Shown: positions 36,566-45,338 of the stretch, piece by piece | Layout: every line of letters starts with the position of its first letter | Numbering within the stretch: position 1 is the first letter of the stretch | Source of the DNA: Lachnospiraceae bacterium | GTDB lineage: Bacteria; Bacillota; Clostridia; Lachnospirales; Lachnospiraceae | NCBI GenBank assembly: GCA_029338735.1 | Contig: JAQYAY010000057.1 | Location: 62,001-126,000, forward strand | Length of the DNA: 64,000 bases | Direction: 5' to 3' | The notes under the pieces: model-generated | What the model saw: the letters and a program-made list of their open reading frames with translations, nothing else | The model's database searches: none | What the model was told of the DNA's origin: nothing | Program-made: the position numbers and the translations under genes

Positions 36566-37212
36566 TTAGTTTGTACAAGTATAGATACTGCCACCCCATC
36601 TCCCACCGGCAGAATGGTCGAATGGAAACTGCCATCGTTCATGACCATATCCAGATATCCCCGGATCCGCTTGTGTATCGTCCTGTCCCTACGCTCTAAA
36701 GCTTCCCTGGGTTCCAGAATCCGGCCGTCCTGAAGGATATTATCCGCTACTATTACCGAGCCTTTAGTCAGATGATCTCTGACCAGATGTAGATAATCAG
36801 GGTACTGTCCCTTGGCTGCATCAATGAATACGAAATCAAATGAACCATCAATTGTCTTCAGGATTTCGGATGCATCGCCTTTTAAGAATGTGACCGGTGC
36901 ATCTGACCTGCCGAAATTCTCTGATGCTTCCTGAATCCTCGGCTCATAATTTTCTATCGTGACCAGTTCTTCAAGTGCATCATCAAAGTGCGCCATCAGA
37001 AGAGCCGAAAAGCCTACCGCCGTACCTATCTCGAGAATTCTGTGCGGCTGTGTCACCTTCATAAGAAAAGCCATGAATCTCTGCGTATCATCCCTGATGA
37101 TCGGCACATGGTCTTCTCGGGCTTTTTTTCTTATCTCTGCTAATGATGGCGGCAGCTCAAACGGGAAGCTGGACAGGAATCCAGCGAACCTGTCGTGATC
37201 CTCGAATATCAT
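36556..37212 (-). CDS. trmR: O-methyltransferase of the TrmR (YrrM) type
   Basis: A 218-residue class I SAM-dependent methyltransferase. SAM-binding motif ILEIGTAVGFSALLMA, then ELVTIENYEPRIQ, the metal/substrate region FVFIDAAKGQYPDYL and VIVADNILQDG are as in the COMT-like family. In Bacillus TrmR converts 5-hydroxyuridine-34 to 5-methoxyuridine. The adjacent U32 gene and the ireB-ruvX-DUF1292 genes upstream reproduce the Bacillus yrzL-yrrK-yrzB...yrrM-yrrN-yrrO neighbourhood, so function is inferred from synteny as well as fold. The start overlaps the RNase J stop. Confidence 0.88.
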   Translation of the reverse strand: MIFEDHDRFAGFLSSFPFELPPSLAEIRKKAREDHVPIIRDDTQRFMAFLMKVTQPHRILEIGTAVGFSALLMAHFDDALEELVTIENYEPRIQEASENFGRSDAPVTFLKGDASEILKTIDGSFDFVFIDAAKGQYPDYLHLVRDHLTKGSVIVADNILQDGRILEPREALERRDRTIHKRIRGYLDMVMNDGSFHSTILPVGDGVAVSILVQTKGR

Positions 37213-38876
37213 ACTTCCTGGATCACCGGAAGGATCATAGGATTACGCTGGGTCTCCTTCCAGATAAAGTCAGACAGAGCAATCTTCACTTCTGTCTTTA
37301 TCTTTCCCCAGTCACGGACATGAGAGTCCTCAAGCTCCATAAGACGGTTTGTGACTATCGCTCTGGCAGACTCCATCAGATCCTCTGATTCCTTCACATA
37401 GACGAATCCACGAGATACTATGTCAGGTCCGGATACGACTGTCCCGGTTGCCTTGTCCATTGCCATGACAACTATGATGATTCCATCCTGAGCCAGATGC
37501 TGTCTGTCACGGAGCACGATGCTTCCGACATCTCCAACGCCGAGTCCGTCTACAAAGACTATTCCTGTATGGACATGTCCGGTCACATTGGCATGACCTT
37601 TTTCGTCGAATTCGAGCACATCACCTGATGACATGATCTTGATATGCTCTGTATCATATCCAAGTGCTCTTGCGATTCTCTCCTGTGCCTTCAGATGCTT
37701 GTATTCACCATGAACAGGGATTGAATACTTTGGCTTCACAAGTGAATAGATGAGCTTGATCTCCTCCTGACAGGCATGTCCTGAAACATGGACATCCTGG
37801 AAGATGACATTGGCTCCCTTGCGGTAGAGCTCATTGATTATATTGGACACATCTTTCTCATTACCCGGTATCGGATGAGATGAGAAAATGATCGTATCTC
37901 CCGGCTTTATCGAAATCTTCTTGTGCGTACCGTTTGCCATACGTGAAAGAGCCGCCATTGACTCTCCCTGGCTACCGGTCGTGATGAGCACTGTTTTGTT
38001 GTCCGGATAGTTCTTGAGCTGATCGGTAGATATCAGCGTATTATCCGGAATCTTGATATAGCCTAGTTCCTGAGCTATGGAGATGATAGTCACCATGCTT
38101 CGTCCCTCGACTACTACTTTTCTCCCATATTTGTATGCGGTATTTATGATCTGCTGTACGCGGTCTACATTCGATGCAAATGTAGCAATGATGATCCTTG
38201 AGTCCTTGTTCTCTGCGAAAATATCATTGAACTTGACTCCGACTGTACTCTCTGACTCTGTAAATCCTGGTCTCTCAGCATTTGTCGAATCGCACATGAG
38301 TCCGAGGACACCCTTTTTTCCAATCTCAGCAAATCTCTGCAGGTCAATCGCGTCACCGAATACAGGTGTGTAGTCGACCTTGAAGTCGCCTGTATGCATG
38401 ATGACTCCTACAGGTGTATAGATAGCGAGTGCCGCTGAATCCTGAATACTGTGATTCGTCTTTATAAATTCAACTCTGAACGGACCAGCATTTATAGTCT
38501 GTCCGTACTTCACTGTCTTCCTGTGTGTCTTGTTCAGGTATCCGATCTCTTCGAGCTTGTGATCGATGAGTCCCATCGTAAGCCTTGTAGCATAGATCGG
38601 GACATTGATCTCCTTGATCACATATGGAATAGCTCCGATATGATCCTCGTGACCATGAGTGATGAAAAATCCTTTTACCTTGTCCTTGTTCTCTACCAGA
38701 TAGCTGATATCAGGAATACACATATCAATTCCCAGCATATCATCTTCCGGAAAAGCCAGCCCGCAGTCTACAACGATTATAGAATCCTTGTATTCAAAGG
38801 CTGTCATATTCATACCTATCTGTTCAAGCCCGCCCAGCGGGATTATTTTTAAATGTGGTTTTTTCTGTCCTTTCAA
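37209..38876 (-). CDS. rnjA: Ribonuclease J
   Basis: A 555-residue metallo-beta-lactamase/beta-CASP nuclease of RNA decay and maturation. Evidence: KIIPLGGLEQIGMNMTAF start, zinc motif FITHGHEDHIGAIPY, HTGDFKVDYTP, the CASP motifs around ATFASNVDRVQ and TTGSQGESMAALSRM, and the HVSGHACQEEIK region. Translation begins at TTG after AAGGAG. It occupies the place where Bacillus has mltG between yrzB and yrrM. Confidence 0.95.
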   Translation of the reverse strand: MKGQKKPHLKIIPLGGLEQIGMNMTAFEYKDSIIVVDCGLAFPEDDMLGIDMCIPDISYLVENKDKVKGFFITHGHEDHIGAIPYVIKEINVPIYATRLTMGLIDHKLEEIGYLNKTHRKTVKYGQTINAGPFRVEFIKTNHSIQDSAALAIYTPVGVIMHTGDFKVDYTPVFGDAIDLQRFAEIGKKGVLGLMCDSTNAERPGFTESESTVGVKFNDIFAENKDSRIIIATFASNVDRVQQIINTAYKYGRKVVVEGRSMVTIISIAQELGYIKIPDNTLISTDQLKNYPDNKTVLITTGSQGESMAALSRMANGTHKKISIKPGDTIIFSSHPIPGNEKDVSNIINELYRKGANVIFQDVHVSGHACQEEIKLIYSLVKPKYSIPVHGEYKHLKAQERIARALGYDTEHIKIMSSGDVLEFDEKGHANVTGHVHTGIVFVDGLGVGDVGSIVLRDRQHLAQDGIIIVVMAMDKATGTVVSGPDIVSRGFVYVKESEDLMESARAIVTNRLMELEDSHVRDWGKIKTEVKIALSDFIWKETQRNPMILPVIQEV

Positions 38877-38885
38877 AAGTTCTCC

Positions 38886-39149
38886 TTAAAACTCAATATC
38901 TGTATCTTCCAGTTCCTCGGAAAAAACCTTATAAACTGCCTTAAGAGTATTCTCATCCTCTACCGCTTCGTATGAGACTTCCTCTCCATTGTCGCTTGTC
39001 TTTCTTAAAATGTAACATTCCGCTTCCTCCGCATCAGGATCGGAATCTGTCACAAGAAGATAGTCGACTTCGTTTATTACGGTTTCGTCCAGTATATAAA
39101 AATCCTGGTTTTCACCAGTGTTTTCATCTGTGAATGTTATTTTTTCCAT
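38886..39149 (-). CDS. DUF1292 (YrzB-like) protein
   Basis: An 87-residue acidic protein starting MEKITFTDENTGENQDFYIL. Small DUF1292 proteins are conserved beside ruvX in Firmicutes; function unknown. Additional in-frame Mets exist nine codons upstream, but GGAAAA before the ATG at 39149 and the family start favour this one. Confidence 0.85.
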   Translation of the reverse strand: MEKITFTDENTGENQDFYILDETVINEVDYLLVTDSDPDAEEAECYILRKTSDNGEEVSYEAVEDENTLKAVYKVFSEELEDTDIEF

Positions 39150-39197
39150 CAGCATTTTCCTACGGCGTGACAACATATGCAGTTGTCCCGCCTCTGT

Positions 39198-39626
39198 TCA
39201 TCTGCTACTATCAAGATAAGTCTGCAGGATTAGTGCAGCCGCTGTTTCATCTACACGTTCTTTTATCTGAACATGGTCTTTGTAGCCAGCGTCCTTCATT
39301 GCGTTTTCTGCTATGACTGTTGTAAATCTCTCGTCCTGGTATTTGACCGGTATTCCGGTCTTTTCAGTTAGAATCGTGCCGAATTCACGGGCTGCATGGC
39401 ATTTTTCTCCTTCAATTCCATCCAGTCCCATTGGCAGTCCCACCACAAAAAGAGAAACATCGTACTGCTCTACGAGTTCCCTGATTGCAGCTATTGTCCT
39501 GCGAAGCTTCGCAGGACGTTCTCTTCTGATCGTGGTAAGAGGCTGAGCTGTAATGAAAAGCGGGTCAGAAACTGCTACTCCGACAGTCTTCGTCCCGTAA
39601 TCAAGTCCTAGTATTCTGCCTTCCAT
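39198..39626 (-). CDS. ruvX: Holliday junction resolvase-like RuvX (YqgF)
   Basis: A 142-residue RNase H-fold nuclease implicated in pre-16S rRNA processing and possibly recombination. RILGLDYGTKTVGVAVSD carries the first catalytic Asp, VVGLPMGLDG the second strand, and QDERFTTVIAE the third acidic cluster. The ATG overlaps the ireB stop (ATGA), indicating coupling. Confidence 0.95.
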   Translation of the reverse strand: MEGRILGLDYGTKTVGVAVSDPLFITAQPLTTIRRERPAKLRRTIAAIRELVEQYDVSLFVVGLPMGLDGIEGEKCHAAREFGTILTEKTGIPVKYQDERFTTVIAENAMKDAGYKDHVQIKERVDETAAALILQTYLDSSR

Positions 39627-39892
39627 CAGTTCTCCCAGGCTTTGCGGTCGATATACTCGCGAAGAAGCTCCTCAACGAGTTCATCACGCTCCACCTTCAT
39701 GATGAGGCTTCTGGCATTATTGTGACTCGTGATGAAAGTCGGGTCACCTGACATGATATATCCAACGATCTGATTGACAGGATTGTATCCCTTCTCTGAT
39801 AATGCCTTGTATACCAGATGAATGATCTCCTTGACCGTTATGGAATTATCATTCTGCACCTTGAAATACTGTGTCTGACTAAGGTCTTTCAT
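39626..39892 (-). CDS. ireB: IreB-family regulatory phosphoprotein
   Basis: An 88-residue protein matching the DUF965/IreB family: MKDLSQTQYFKVQND, GYNPVNQIVGYIMSGDP, and the C-terminal LVEELLREYIDRKA. In enterococci IreB is a substrate of the Ser/Thr kinase IreK and influences cephalosporin resistance. The frame is open 16 codons further, but AGGAG before the ATG at 39892 and the family start settle it. It is followed by ruvX as in Bacillus (yrzL-yrrK). Confidence 0.93.
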   Translation of the reverse strand: MKDLSQTQYFKVQNDNSITVKEIIHLVYKALSEKGYNPVNQIVGYIMSGDPTFITSHNNARSLIMKVERDELVEELLREYIDRKAWEN

Positions 39893-39986
39893 AATCTGTC
39901 TCCTAAAAACTACCACGATTTCCATGAACTCTTTTGTCAAAAATTCACGGACAATTCAAACTTTTCTATATACTACTACAAAATCC

Positions 39987-41306
39987 TTAACTTTTCAAGT
40001 GCATATATCCATCCTCGATTTCGCCGAGAGTTCCTCCGACAAAATGTCCTGACAGATCATCTGCTGACTCGTATAAAACCCTGATATATTCAGGGGTATA
40101 GCCAGTCCAGTACTCTTTTCCGTTCATCGTCTCTTTTTCCTCAATAAGAGCTTCAGCTACTGTACCAGTATGTCGTCTCAGGTAATCATGCTTGAGCTGC
40201 CAAGCCTCATTGCGAAGCTGTCTGGTTCGCTGCGCCTTCTGTTTCTTCGACAGCTGGCCCGGCATTCTCTCTGCTCTTGTGCCCTGTCTGACCGAATACG
40301 GAAATACATGAATCTCATAAAAGCCGACTTCTTTTGCGAAGTCCAGAGACTCATGAAATTCATCTTCAGTCTCTCCCGGAAATCCGCATATCATATCTGC
40401 TGTGATTGCGGGATCATCGAAATACTGTCTCAGATAGCCTATTGCTTCCATGAATTCATCAGGTGTATAATTTCTGTTCATTCTTTTTAGAACTGTTGCC
40501 GAGCCACTCTGAAGCGACATATGAAAATGCGGGCACATATTCGGAAGCGCAGAAAGCCTCTTTGCAAAATCCTCGGTAACTGCTGATGGTTCGAGCGATC
40601 CGAGTCTGATCCTGCGTACTCCGTTCACTCTGCTCACTTCTTCGATCAGATCAACCAGTGTGAGGCCTTCGTATGAATAGCTCGTGAGCCTGATCCCTGT
40701 GAGTACGAATTCAGAAAATCCCTGATTCACAAGTCCCTGCACCTCTTCTACTACCTTCTTCGGGTCACGGCTTCTCTCACGGCCTCTTGCAAAAGGAATG
40801 ATACAGTATGAGCAGAACTGGTTACAGCCATCCTCAACCTTGATAAAGGCTCTGGTATGCTCCTCTTTTATTGAAAAACCCGTCTCTTCGAAATCGAATT
40901 TTCCTTTATTTATATCCGGAACAAAGGTCTCCTTTGCATCTGCATACGTAGATCTTTTTGCACGCAGCTTTTCTATCTCTTCATTCAGATGACTCTTCTC
41001 ATTATTGCCCAGAATCAGGTCTGCGACTCCGTCCCTGATCAGGACATCCTTTCCAGTATTGGCATAGCAGCCACATGCAACGACTATGGCATCAGGGTTA
41101 AGCGTCTTGGCCCTGCTGATCATCTGCCTGGACTTCTGATCTGCAACACGGGTCACCGTGCATGTATTGATCACATATACATCTGCCCTCTCTGTAAAAG
41201 GCACGATCTTGTATCCTGCCCTGCGCAGTGATTCTTCCATCCCCTCCATTTCATATGCATTTACCTTGCAGCCAAGATTATGAAAAGCCGCGGTTCTCTT
41301 TTCCAA
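39987..41306 (-). CDS. mtaB: tRNA t6A37 methylthiotransferase MtaB
   Basis: A 439-residue radical SAM enzyme adding a methylthio group to t6A37 of tRNA. The N-terminal UPF0004 domain has the three cluster cysteines (HNLGCKVNAYE, VINTCTVT, VACGCYA). The radical SAM motif is GCNQFCSYCIIPFARG. A TRAM-like C-terminus follows. Translation starts at TTG with AGGAG nine bases upstream. The HPr-like gene and its terminator lie just upstream, so the promoter is not evident. Confidence 0.94.
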   Translation of the reverse strand: MEKRTAAFHNLGCKVNAYEMEGMEESLRRAGYKIVPFTERADVYVINTCTVTRVADQKSRQMISRAKTLNPDAIVVACGCYANTGKDVLIRDGVADLILGNNEKSHLNEEIEKLRAKRSTYADAKETFVPDINKGKFDFEETGFSIKEEHTRAFIKVEDGCNQFCSYCIIPFARGRERSRDPKKVVEEVQGLVNQGFSEFVLTGIRLTSYSYEGLTLVDLIEEVSRVNGVRRIRLGSLEPSAVTEDFAKRLSALPNMCPHFHMSLQSGSATVLKRMNRNYTPDEFMEAIGYLRQYFDDPAITADMICGFPGETEDEFHESLDFAKEVGFYEIHVFPYSVRQGTRAERMPGQLSKKQKAQRTRQLRNEAWQLKHDYLRRHTGTVAEALIEEKETMNGKEYWTGYTPEYIRVLYESADDLSGHFVGGTLGEIEDGYMHLKS

Positions 41307-41333
41307 AACAATAAGCTCCTGAAATATCTGTTA

Positions 41334-41363
41334 CAAAAATAAAGCTCCCTCACAAGAGGGAGC
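41334..41363 (-). terminator. Intrinsic terminator of the HPr-like gene
   Basis: A perfect GCTCCCTC/GAGGGAGC stem with a TTGT loop, followed by TTTATTTTTG, 25 bases after the stop codon. Confidence 0.85.
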
Positions 41364-41387
41364 CACGTCTCATTAAAATCCTGATAA

Positions 41388-41621
41388 TTACTGCTCAATA
41401 ATATATGGCTTCAGTGCTTCAAGAATATCAGCATCATTGTCTGCATGAATCGTAAGGTCGATTGGGCTTGACAGATCAAGTGAGAAGATTCCCATTATAG
41501 ACTTGGCATCAATTACATAGCGGCCAGAGATCAGATCGAAATCGCTGTCGAACTGGCTGATTGTATTGACGAAGCTCTTTACCTTGTCGATTGAATTGAG
41601 TGATATCTTTACTGTCTTCAT
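41388..41621 (-). CDS. HPr-like domain protein lacking the phosphorylatable histidine
   Basis: A 77-residue protein with the HPr fold pattern: strand MKTVKISLNS, helix region, then GRYVIDAKSIMGIFSLDLSS which aligns with the HPr Ser-46 region (KSIMG). The usual active-site motif GLHARPA is replaced by SIDKVKS, so there is no His15 and it cannot relay phosphate in the PTS. It may act as a Crh-like regulator if the Ser of KSIMG is phosphorylated; that is inference. It is monocistronic with its own promoter and terminator. AGGAGG precedes the ATG at 41621. Confidence 0.82.
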   Translation of the reverse strand: MKTVKISLNSIDKVKSFVNTISQFDSDFDLISGRYVIDAKSIMGIFSLDLSSPIDLTIHADNDADILEALKPYIIEQ

Positions 41622-41682
41622 GTTATTTCCTCCTGTAAATATATCCAAATATACCCGACATTGTTTTTCTTTTTACCTACTT

Positions 41683-41711
41683 ATGTTAAAACAAGACCAG
41701 CGAAAAGTCAA
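41683..41711 (-). promoter_or_regulatory. Promoter of the HPr-like gene
   Basis: Minus-strand TTGACT, 17 bases, TAACAT, 62 bases before the ATG. Confidence 0.65.
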
Positions 41712-41716
41712 CACAA

Positions 41717-42061
41717 TTATTCTCCTGTCAGTCTGTCCAGTACGAACTCCCTGCCATGAATCATTCTGGAATGGATGCTTGTGCACCGCGGACATTTATA
41801 CTCGTTTTCTCTGGACGGCGTGTATTCTGTACCGCAATCCTCGCACTTTGCAGTCACAGGGATGTAATTGACTTTAAGAGTCGAATTCTCAAGGATCGTA
41901 TCCTTTACGCACTGCGGATAATAGTCTTCAAGGTAATGCGGGATCAGACCTGTAGCCTCACCAACACTGATTTCGATGGAAGTGACGGTTTTCAGATCAT
42001 TTTCCTGGCACGCTGTGAGAGCGGTATCTACCATCCGCATCATATAACTCAGTTCATGCAT
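41717..42061 (-). CDS. hypA: HypA-type nickel metallochaperone
   Basis: A 114-residue protein beginning MHELS, whose N-terminal amine and His2 bind nickel in HypA. The zinc ribbon cysteines are CEDCGTEYTP and YKCPRC. HypA delivers nickel to [NiFe]-hydrogenase, with HypB. No other hyp, hydrogenase or urease gene is in the window. It overlaps the end of prmA by eight bases as the last gene of a long train, so it is isolated from its pathway. Confidence 0.88.
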   Translation of the reverse strand: MHELSYMMRMVDTALTACQENDLKTVTSIEISVGEATGLIPHYLEDYYPQCVKDTILENSTLKVNYIPVTAKCEDCGTEYTPSRENEYKCPRCTSIHSRMIHGREFVLDRLTGE

Positions 42062-43004
42062 TTCTTTTTGCGACTATGGAAAGCCACTCGCCCTCGTGAT
42101 TTATTTCAAGGATTGAAAAGTCATTGGATGACAGTGCATTCTTCACTTCATCTTCCTTGAAATCAATGATCCCTGATGTCAGAAGTATGCCTTCATTCTT
42201 TATAACCTTTGCTATCTGTGGCAGCATTCCGATTATGATATCTGCCAGAATATTGGCACAGACCACATCGTAGCCAATACCCACCTCCTGCTGGACTTTC
42301 TCATCTGATGACAGATCACCTATCACGAGATGCATGCTACTGAGTGGCAGGTCATTTCTCTCAAAATTTTCCTTTACTGCGTCCTTTGTAGCAGGATCTA
42401 TGTCAGTGGCAGTAATATCAGATGCTCCTTCACGAAGTGCAACCATCGACAGGATACCGCTTCCGGTCCCGAGATCCAGGACTTTTTCCCCGCCATGAAT
42501 ATAATGCGGCAGCTCTTCTATAATGAGCTTTGTGCTCTCATGCTTCCCGGTACCGAAGGTAATTCCCGGGTCCATTTTTATGATATGAGCTGCATCAGTA
42601 TGCGCATCTGCCTCTTCCCAGCTCGGAATGATCGTGTATTCACCAACTGTAAATGTATGGAAGAATTCCTTCCACTTGTCTCTCCAGTCTTTCTCATCTG
42701 TTGAAGATATCTCAATAGTTCCTGCTCCGATATCATTTCTCGCAGCAAGGTCTGAAAGCCCAAGCCTGATATCCTCGATCAGCTTTCCATAATCAGTGCC
42801 TTCTTCCACATAGAAGGATACTCTGCTCATGCCATCATCATTTCCCTGATCAGGCACCAGTTCCTCATAGTCCTCGCCTTCAAGCGGAGTCACTGAGGCC
42901 TTGTCCTCTATCTCAATATTCGTGATGCCATAGTCATACAGAAGTGCACTTACCAGCTCTTCTGCATCCTCTGTCGTATCAATAGTAAATTTTGTCCAAC
43001 GCAT
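42054..43004 (-). CDS. prmA: Ribosomal protein L11 methyltransferase
   Basis: A 316-residue SAM enzyme that trimethylates L11. The N-terminal substrate domain starts MRWTKFTIDTTEDAEELV. SAM motifs are VLDLGTGSGILSMVALREGA and VVCANILADIIIGMLP, with the PrmA-typical DPGITFGTGKHEST before them. Length is normal. It lies one base after the desulfurase gene. Confidence 0.95.
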   Translation of the reverse strand: MRWTKFTIDTTEDAEELVSALLYDYGITNIEIEDKASVTPLEGEDYEELVPDQGNDDGMSRVSFYVEEGTDYGKLIEDIRLGLSDLAARNDIGAGTIEISSTDEKDWRDKWKEFFHTFTVGEYTIIPSWEEADAHTDAAHIIKMDPGITFGTGKHESTKLIIEELPHYIHGGEKVLDLGTGSGILSMVALREGASDITATDIDPATKDAVKENFERNDLPLSSMHLVIGDLSSDEKVQQEVGIGYDVVCANILADIIIGMLPQIAKVIKNEGILLTSGIIDFKEDEVKNALSSNDFSILEINHEGEWLSIVAKRNA

Positions 43005-43005
43005 A

Positions 43006-44160
43006 TCAGAATCTCCTGTATTTAAGCAGTACAGGTATCAGTTCATGCATCACATCGCTGGCATAATCGACCTGCTCCATCGTATTGTAGATTGAAAACG
43101 AAAAACGAACTGTCGATTCCAGAAGGCTGTCCTTAAGGCCGATTGACTTAAGAGTCCTTGATATTGACGGCCTGTTCGATGAGCATGCACTTCCGGCTGA
43201 CACATAGATTTCTTTATCTTCTAAAGCATGAAGCAGTACCTCTGCCCTGACCCCATCAACACTGACCGAAAGGATCTGCGGAGCAGAATTCTCATCAAGT
43301 CCTGAATTAAAGCTGACTGCATCAATATCTGAGAGCTTCTCTGCCAGATGATCCCTGAGCTCGAAGAGATGCTTCCTGTGTCCATCAAAGTCTGCAAACA
43401 TCTCCTGCACAGCTAGGCCCAGTCCTGCTATCGCAGGTACATTCTCGGTGCCGCTCCTGTATCCATATTCCTGACCGCCGCCAAAAATGATAGGATCAAG
43501 CTTTACCTTGTCTCTCTTATACAGGAAACCGCTGCCCTTCGGTCCATGAATCTTGTGGCCACTGACAGAAAGCATATCAATTCCCATTTTCTTAGGGATT
43601 ATCTGCACCTTGCCATATGACTGGATCGCATCTACGAAAAATAATGCATCAGGACATTTTTCATGAATGAGCTTTCCTGCCTCAGCTATAGGCATCACTG
43701 AACCGATCTCATTGTTCACATGCATCATCGCCACAAGAACAGTATCATCTGTCAATGCATTTTCCAGATCTTCAAGTCTTATGACACCCGTCTCATCTGT
43801 TGGGAGAAAAGTCACGTCTATGTCCTGCTTCTCAAGCTCTTTAAAAGGCATATATACAGCCGCATGCTCTACAGCAGTGGTGATGATATGTTTCCCGACT
43901 CTCTTATTGGCTCTGACCGAACCGAAGATTGCCAGATTATTGCTCTCAGAACCACCGGATGTGAAAATAATTTCTTTAGGTTCACACTTGAGTGTCTTTG
44001 CAATTATTTCACGGCTCTCCTTCACATAGTTCTCAGCCTGCATTCCCTTGCCATGAAGTGATGAAGGATTTCCGAAATCAGTAAGAAGCACCTGTCTCAT
44101 TTTATCAGCGGCTGCATCTGAGCATCTCGTGGTTGCTGAATTGTCAAAATAGCATTCCAT
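43006..44160 (-). CDS. Cysteine desulfurase (NifS/IscS family), probable ThiI partner
   Basis: A 384-residue PLP enzyme extracting sulfur from cysteine. FDNSATTRCSDA start, GSESNNLAIFG, the PLP lysine in SVSGHKIHGPKGSGF, and the active-site cysteine in YVSAGSACSSNRPS are intact. It follows thiI with no gap, matching the NifZ-ThiI pairing of Bacillus, so sulfur for 4-thiouridine in tRNA is the likely use. No iscU/sufU gene is adjacent. Confidence 0.93.
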   Translation of the reverse strand: MECYFDNSATTRCSDAAADKMRQVLLTDFGNPSSLHGKGMQAENYVKESREIIAKTLKCEPKEIIFTSGGSESNNLAIFGSVRANKRVGKHIITTAVEHAAVYMPFKELEKQDIDVTFLPTDETGVIRLEDLENALTDDTVLVAMMHVNNEIGSVMPIAEAGKLIHEKCPDALFFVDAIQSYGKVQIIPKKMGIDMLSVSGHKIHGPKGSGFLYKRDKVKLDPIIFGGGQEYGYRSGTENVPAIAGLGLAVQEMFADFDGHRKHLFELRDHLAEKLSDIDAVSFNSGLDENSAPQILSVSVDGVRAEVLLHALEDKEIYVSAGSACSSNRPSISRTLKSIGLKDSLLESTVRFSFSIYNTMEQVDYASDVMHELIPVLLKYRRF

Positions 44161-45336
44161 TTATTTCACCAGTATTGTCTCTGTCGTATCATATGCTTTC
44201 TGCAGCATATCGTCTATCACATCAGCCAGATGTGTCTCAGATTTCTCTATCACATCCAGTCTCGGCTTTGTGACCGGGTGCTTGGCTACGAATATTGTGC
44301 AGCAGTCCTCATATGGAAGGATTGAAGTCTCATAAGCACCTATCTTTTCAGATATCTCTATGATATCCTGCTTGTCAAATCCGATCAGCGGTCTGAATAC
44401 AGGAAGCCTAGCTGCATGATCTGTCACATAGAGTGACTGCATAGTCTGTGAAGCAACCTGTCCCAGGCTCTCGCCTGTGATCAGTGCCTGGCACTTGTCT
44501 ACACCCGCAAAATGCTCTGCGATTATCATCATATATCTGCGCATGATGATAGTCAGCTGGTCATGCGGACATTTCTGATAGATAGCCATCTGGATATCGG
44601 TAAAATTCACCACATGAAGCCTGATCGGTCCGGTATATTCTGAAAGAATCTTTGCCAGATCTACTACCTTCTGCTTTGCCCTCTCAGAAGTATACGGAGG
44701 TGCATGAAAATATGTCGCATCGATCGTCACACCACGTCTTGCAATCATATATCCTGCAACTGGTGAATCGATTCCACCTGATAGTAAAAGCTCTGCACGA
44801 CCAGAAGTACCGACAGGCATTCCACCTACACCTTTGTGGTAGAAAATATGGAAATTGATTCTCTCTCTTATCTCTACCTCTACCAGGTGCTCAGGATGAT
44901 GTACATCCACCTTTGAATTCGGGAATGCATCGAGGATCCTGCCTCCAAGCTCACGGTTTATCTCCATTGAGTTGAGTGGATAGTTCTTCCTTGCTCGTCT
45001 TGCCTCAACCTTGAATGTAAACGGCTTGTCACCAAGCTCTTCCTTTAAGTATTCTATGATCTGCTTTGAGAGATCATCAAATCCGGTATCTTCAGTCATT
45101 ATACATGGGCAGATCCAGATGATACCGAATACCTTCGACAGGGCATCTATGACCTCGTCTTCATCGAAACCTTCTCCTTCAACAAAGATTCTTCCCTGAG
45201 GTCTTGTAACCTTGAAAGTACCGTCTATTTTTTCAAGAGCTTCTTCAATTCTTTTTACGAGAGTCTCTTCGAAGAAATACCTGTTCTTACCTTTGAGTCC
45301 GATCTCTCCATATTTTACAAGAAATGCTTTTTCCAT
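44161..45336 (-). CDS. thiI: tRNA 4-thiouridine synthetase ThiI
   Basis: A 391-residue enzyme with N-terminal ferredoxin-like and THUMP domains (KYGEIGLKGKNRYFFEE) and the PP-loop ATP pyrophosphatase motif LLLSGGIDSPVAGYM. It lacks the C-terminal rhodanese domain of the E. coli protein, as is usual in Firmicutes, where a dedicated desulfurase supplies sulfur. That partner is immediately downstream. Confidence 0.95.
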   Translation of the reverse strand: MEKAFLVKYGEIGLKGKNRYFFEETLVKRIEEALEKIDGTFKVTRPQGRIFVEGEGFDEDEVIDALSKVFGIIWICPCIMTEDTGFDDLSKQIIEYLKEELGDKPFTFKVEARRARKNYPLNSMEINRELGGRILDAFPNSKVDVHHPEHLVEVEIRERINFHIFYHKGVGGMPVGTSGRAELLLSGGIDSPVAGYMIARRGVTIDATYFHAPPYTSERAKQKVVDLAKILSEYTGPIRLHVVNFTDIQMAIYQKCPHDQLTIIMRRYMMIIAEHFAGVDKCQALITGESLGQVASQTMQSLYVTDHAARLPVFRPLIGFDKQDIIEISEKIGAYETSILPYEDCCTIFVAKHPVTKPRLDVIEKSETHLADVIDDMLQKAYDTTETILVK

Positions 45337-45338
45337 TA

